A stretch of DNA of 8,670 bases from positions 1-8,670 of the forward strand of contig CAYMJV010000089.1 of assembly GCA_964390545.1 (NCBI GenBank), given 5' to 3'. The number at the start of each line of letters is the position of its first letter. The stretch's first letter is position 1. A model generated the notes under the pieces. It saw only the letters and a program-made list of their open reading frames with translations, was not told where the DNA came from and made no database searches. This DNA is from CAYMJV01 sp964390545 (GTDB taxonomy: Bacteria > Desulfobacterota > BSN033 > UBA1163). Positions 5,867 to 8,670 of the stretch are shown piece after piece. Made by a program: the position numbers and the translations under genes.

Positions 5867-6580
5867 TTATATTTCTCCTGAAGTTACTACCTTAAAATAA
5901 TGGTCAATGGGGAGTTTAGCAAATTGAACAGCACCGATACAGGGGACCATATACTTCACCGGCCATTGACTCCCCAGGATATTGAAAAACTCCAGACAAG
6001 AAGAACAAACATGGGTACTGTTGGCGATTGAATAAGGGATCTTACTGCCATTCAGGTCGTTGAAAAACTTAGGGTCAATAAAGTTGGCATGATTTGCTGA
6101 ATGGCTGAAAATGATTTTCCCAAAATCGAAAGATTCATTGGCCTGATAACGCTCAAACCATCTCTGATAAAAATCCTTCTCAAGGGCATGAGGTTTATCC
6201 TATGATCGAGGCATCGCCTCTTGAAACGACCGAGATCGGGCTAATTCAGACGTTTCCGAAGAAGTGGGCAATCGTTCAGGCCTAAAATCCGAATTCATGA
6301 TCAGAATGGGGTTCCCCAGACCCGAAAGATTCAACGGTTCATTGCTGACAACCAGAAATTTTCCCGACTTCTCACAACTCAAATACCAAGAGGTCCTTCT
6401 TTTACAGAAGCCCTCCCAGGCGAGAGGCACGACATAACCAACCTCTATGGATGTCCCTAATACCCGACAGGGAATACGGGTTTCCTCCGGCAGTTCAACT
6501 TCTTTTTTCTCAAGATGCTCCCGAACAGCTTTTAACCCTTGAAAGTCTACCCAATAGCAATATTTCTTGTATTCAGACAT
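5867..6580 (-). CDS. Cysteine-containing conserved-looking protein with an in-frame amber codon
   Basis: One reading frame of 237 codons with a single TAG at codon 127 (6200-6202). The first part (126 residues) holds C8, C38, C59 and C69; the second part (110 residues) holds THVCSSCLEFFNILG (189-203, with C192/C195) and MVPCIGA (C214). The second part has no ATG, GTG or TTG from the amber codon until residue 208, far too late to be an independent start, and no ribosome site. Its TAA overlaps the ribosome site of fmdB. I therefore read this as one gene. The amber codon may be a recent mutation, a sequencing error, a readthrough site, or pyrrolysine. The ATG at 6580 follows AGAGG at short spacing. 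The function is unknown; the cysteines and the neighbours suggest metal or Fe-S chemistry. The last stop of the first part alone is at 6200. Confidence 0.75.
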
Positions 6581-6630
6581 CCTTACCTCTTATTCAAGGA
6601 CTTTAATCTCTGCTGATCCTCGCCTCGGCC

Positions 6631-7578
6631 TCATTTCTTGGCGTGCTGTTCCATGAAATGATAAGGGAGTTCTTCCTTTTGGGCTATTTCCCTTATCTCA
6701 TTAAGACCTACATATTCCTTGCAACGATCGGCTATTTGTCTGAAGGCCTTGGTTGCCTCAGACTTTGGGTAAGACATGACAAATGGCATTCCTCTGTCAC
6801 AATTTGTGACCATCTCCGGGTCGATGGGAATCCTCCCCAGAAAGGGAACCTTCAGGTCAAGGGCAGCCTTTTCTCCTCCTCCGATCTTGAAAAGGGGAAT
6901 CCCTTTGTGGCAGTGAGGACATTCCAGCCCGCTCATATTTTCAACAATCCCGATCACAGGAATACTAAGCATACGACTGAAAGTGACAGCCTTCCGGGAA
7001 TCCAGCAAAGCCACGTCTTGAGGTGTTGTTACCACAACCGCACCGTCCACGTTTTTGATTAGATGAGCTACACTGAGAGGCTCATCCCCTGTTCCAGGAG
7101 GAAGATCGACAACGAGGAAATCGAGATTCCCCCACTCCACTTCTCCCAGAAATTGGCTAAGGGCACTGTGTTTCAGGGGTCCTCTCCAAATCACTGGATT
7201 ATCCTGGTTCCCGATGAAGAAGGCCGTGGACATAACCTTCAAACCCGGAAAGACTTCAACGGGTATCATGCCATCACCAGATCCAACAACCGGCCGGGAT
7301 TCGATTCCAAGCATCTTGGGGATATTGGGGCCATGGATGTCGGCATCGAGCAGCCCAACGTCGAATCCATCCAGGGATAGGAGAACAGCTAAATTCGTTG
7401 ACACCGTACTTTTCCCCACACCGCCCTTTCCACTCATCACCAGGATCCGGTGTTTAATGTGGGAAAGTCTTGTATTCAACCTCCCCTGGACGTGAGTTTC
7501 TTTCTCCTGCTGAGTACAAGAACTTGATTGATTACATGTTTCACAGTTTGTATTGTTTTCACATTTTCCCTTGTCCAT
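6631..7578 (-). CDS. mrp: Mrp/NBP35-family ATP-binding Fe-S carrier
   Basis: Cytosolic P-loop ATPase of the Mrp/ApbC/Nbp35 group, whose members bind and transfer [4Fe-4S] clusters to target proteins. The 315-residue chain has a deviant Walker A motif SGKGGVGKST (49-58), DADIHGPNIP (78-87), DLPPGTGDEPLS (158-169) and TTPQDVALLD (184-193). NMSGLECPHC (214-223) supplies the conserved C220/C223 pair that bridges a cluster between subunits. Before the ATPase lies an N-terminal cluster C6, C12, C15, C21, as in eukaryotic-type Nbp35, which holds a second cluster. AAGGAG lies 9 nt upstream of the ATG. It sits between the NifX-like protein and the amber-interrupted gene and probably delivers clusters for that set. 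Confidence 0.95.
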   Translation of the reverse strand: MDKGKCENNTNCETCNQSSSCTQQEKETHVQGRLNTRLSHIKHRILVMSGKGGVGKSTVSTNLAVLLSLDGFDVGLLDADIHGPNIPKMLGIESRPVVGSGDGMIPVEVFPGLKVMSTAFFIGNQDNPVIWRGPLKHSALSQFLGEVEWGNLDFLVVDLPPGTGDEPLSVAHLIKNVDGAVVVTTPQDVALLDSRKAVTFSRMLSIPVIGIVENMSGLECPHCHKGIPLFKIGGGEKAALDLKVPFLGRIPIDPEMVTNCDRGMPFVMSYPKSEATKAFRQIADRCKEYVGLNEIREIAQKEELPYHFMEQHAKK

Positions 7579-7615
7579 TGATGGTTCTCCTTACTATAGA
7601 CCTTCTTCTTTCTAC

Positions 7616-7633
7616 AAGGGGAAAAGCCCCCTT
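7616..7633. repeat. Hairpin AAGGGG-N6-CCCCTT in the leader before mrp
   Basis: A perfect 6-bp GC-rich stem with a 6-nt loop, 38 nt upstream of the mrp start. No T run follows on the minus strand, so it is unlikely to end transcription from the NifX-like gene. It might tune mrp expression or stabilise processed mRNA, as often between unequally expressed operon genes. Function is inferred only. Confidence 0.4.
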
Positions 7634-7647
7634 CTCATTGCTAAGGC

Positions 7648-7670
7648 ATTCCGCAGTCTATTCGTGGAAT
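7648..7670. repeat. Hairpin ATTCCGC-N9-GTGGAAT between nifX-like and mrp
   Basis: A 7-bp stem with one G-T wobble and a 9-nt loop. TTTTT follows on the plus strand, giving a terminator look, but no plus-strand gene ends here. On the minus strand an A run precedes it. It is 37 nt beyond the stop of the NifX-like gene, in a 129-bp gap, wide compared with the other gaps in the array. Confidence 0.35.
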
Positions 7671-7707
7671 TTTTAATGTCTCACGCATATTGTTCTTCAC
7701 GATCCTG

Positions 7708-8082
7708 TTAATGTCCGCATCCGCCCTGATGGGATCGGCAGGAATTATATACTGAAAGTTCCTGGAGCTTATCTTCGCTCAATAGGGAAAGGTTTTCTTT
7801 AACCGTCGAGGCCCCAGCTCCGTACACCTTTATCCCCAAAGCGTTTAGTTTGGTCAGTGCGCCTGCTCCTATCCCCCCAACAACCATTGCGTCCACACTC
7901 TTTCCATCAAGGGCCATAATTGGATTACATGCACCGTGAACATGGTGTAAGTCTCTATTATTCACCGTCAAAAGATCTTTTTCCTCGGTGTCGACAATGA
8001 TAAATGCTGGTGCCGAACCAAAATGATCATAAACTTTGCTCTCCATTCCTTCGTTTGTCTGAACCGCAAAACCTACTTTCAT
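7708..8082 (-). CDS. NifX/NifB-C-type dinitrogenase cofactor family protein (ORP-like)
   Basis: A 124-residue cytosolic protein of the dinitrogenase iron-molybdenum cofactor family. This fold includes NifX, NafY, the NifB C-terminus and the orange protein ORP of Desulfovibrio, which binds a Mo-Cu-S cluster. It shows DHFGSAPAFIIVD (19-31), HGACNPIMALDGKSVDAMVV (49-68) and GGIGAGALTKL (69-79), and ends with CRSHQGGCGH (115-124), a Cys/His tail that could bind metal. There are no nif genes around it, so a nitrogenase role is unlikely; ORP-like metal-sulfur cluster binding is the better guess. AAAGGAG lies 7 nt before the ATG at 8080-8082. An in-frame upstream ATG at 8142 would add 20 residues, including that ribosome site, and is rejected. 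DUF134 lies upstream. Confidence 0.9.
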   Translation of the reverse strand: MKVGFAVQTNEGMESKVYDHFGSAPAFIIVDTEEKDLLTVNNRDLHHVHGACNPIMALDGKSVDAMVVGGIGAGALTKLNALGIKVYGAGASTVKENLSLLSEDKLQELSVYNSCRSHQGGCGH

Positions 8083-8183
8083 GACTTTCTCCTTTCTCGT
8101 TTTACATTCGATGTATTCCCGAGGTAATCGTTGAAACAGCAACCCATTGCTCCGTCACCCCGTGTCCACAAATTGTTAGTATT

Positions 8184-8666
8184 TTATCCTTGTTGTTTTT
8201 GTTGGTTTCGACAACATTTACCTTGCCCCATGCCAAACCCCCTTGCATTTCCTCTATCTTCTTGCGCCCTGTGGATATTCCCACTCTTACAGGAAGGACA
8301 GTTCTCCGGCCTACCTGTTCCATATGGAAGCTCCCAGGAGTGTTGGCAGTCATCACACCTGAATTTTCTCATGGCAGCCATTTCAAACTCACCTCCTTCA
8401 ATCTTTAATGCTTTGCCTTGGACCAATGCCTCTGCCACTTTTTTATGGGCGGATTCGATAATCCGGCCAAAGGTTTGGCGGGAGACATTCATCTTTTCCG
8501 CTGCCTGCTCTTGGTATAGACCCTCAAGGTCGGCAAGCCTGACGGCTTCAAACTCATCAACCGTCAAAAGAACCTCTTCCAGCATGGAAAGAGGAATACC
8601 TCTTGGCTTGAAGTAGTCACTTTGAGGCATGGAACCAACTCGTCTACAATTTATTGGCCTTACCAT
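8184..8666 (-). CDS. DUF134 putative DNA-binding protein with zinc-ribbon extension
   Basis: A 160-residue protein of the DUF134 family, the likely regulator of the array. The start MVRPINCRRV and FKPRGIPLSMLEEVLLTVDE (19-38) are typical. FEAVRLADLEGLYQEQAAEK (39-58) runs into MNVSRQTFGRIIESAHKKVA (59-78), a sigma-70 region 4-like helix-turn-helix. After the domain, CDDC (104-107) and CPSC (123-126) form a second zinc ribbon, then a Gly-rich tail with CC (151-152). The DUF134 domain alone is about 100 residues, so this is an extended form. Its target is unknown; first position in the array suggests autoregulation or control of the genes downstream. The start is 4 bases from the window edge, so its ribosome site and promoter cannot be seen. 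Confidence 0.9.
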   Translation of the reverse strand: MVRPINCRRVGSMPQSDYFKPRGIPLSMLEEVLLTVDEFEAVRLADLEGLYQEQAAEKMNVSRQTFGRIIESAHKKVAEALVQGKALKIEGGEFEMAAMRKFRCDDCQHSWELPYGTGRPENCPSCKSGNIHRAQEDRGNARGFGMGQGKCCRNQQKQQG

Positions 8667-8670
8667 TTGG

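Noticed and set aside
6089..6190. ATG at 6188-6190 (minus) just after the amber codon as start of a second gene
   Set aside because: It is in another frame that soon ends; the 110-codon downstream frame has no start codon near the amber.
6643..7676. Several plus-strand open frames of 68-139 codons
   Set aside because: All are antisense to the Mrp ATPase gene, which is intact and well conserved.
8102..8356. 84-codon minus-strand frame overlapping the 3' part of DUF134
   Set aside because: Different frame within a recognised gene, no ribosome site or motif.
8131..8616. 161-codon plus-strand open frame
   Set aside because: It is antisense to the DUF134 gene, which has clear family motifs; the plus frame gives low-complexity hydrophobic sequence.
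1..8670. CRISPR array, tRNA/rRNA genes, insertion sequence
   Set aside because: No regularly spaced direct repeats, no cloverleaf or rRNA-like stretch, and no transposase frame or terminal repeats were seen on either strand.

Overview
The window most resembles chromosomal DNA of an anaerobic, respiratory Gram-negative bacterium, probably Desulfobacterota or Nitrospirota. The signs are a nine-haem c-type cytochrome, a DUF134 / NifX-like / Mrp ATPase / FmdB cluster of the sort common in sulfate reducers and syntrophs, a short MoaE-like protein, moderate GC and AGGAG ribosome sites. This placement is inferred from gene content alone.

Layout. Positions 1-965 (minus) hold the start of a secreted multihaem cytochrome with a C-terminal membrane helix; it runs off the left edge. 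Positions 966-1664 have no intact gene, only a possible decayed frame (1098-1418) and two weak terminator-like hairpins. A membrane methyltransferase of the ICMT/PEMT type with a long extra C-terminal domain follows (1665-2918, minus). Next come a small membrane-anchored protein of unknown function (3020-3322, minus) and an AT-rich stretch with three inverted repeats, two sharing a CGACA-N4-TGTCG core. A full-length two-domain chromate transporter ChrA lies at 3687-4862 (minus). The gap 4863-5218 contains what looks like a truncated 5' end of an fmdE-like gene (minus) and a sigma-70-like promoter for the only plus-strand gene, a short MoaE-like protein (5219-5566).

The right third is a five-gene minus-strand array, in transcription order: DUF134 regulator with zinc ribbon (8184-8666), NifX/ORP-like cofactor-binding protein (7708-8082), Mrp/NBP35 ATPase with an N-terminal cysteine cluster (6631-7578), a conserved-looking cysteine-containing protein (5867-6580), and an FmdB zinc-ribbon protein (5623-5856). 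Spacing, strong ribosome sites and shared metal/cysteine themes suggest one transcription unit. By analogy with NifX, ORP and Mrp families, it is probably concerned with handling an Fe-S or Mo-S cluster.

The most notable point is the gene at 5867-6580. Its reading frame is split by a single in-frame TAG at 6200-6202, after which 110 more sense codons follow in the same frame with no credible start codon. They end at a TAA that overlaps the fmdB ribosome site. It is either a nonsense mutation, a sequence error, or a readthrough/pyrrolysine codon; a gene call stopping at 6200 would lose nearly half of the protein.
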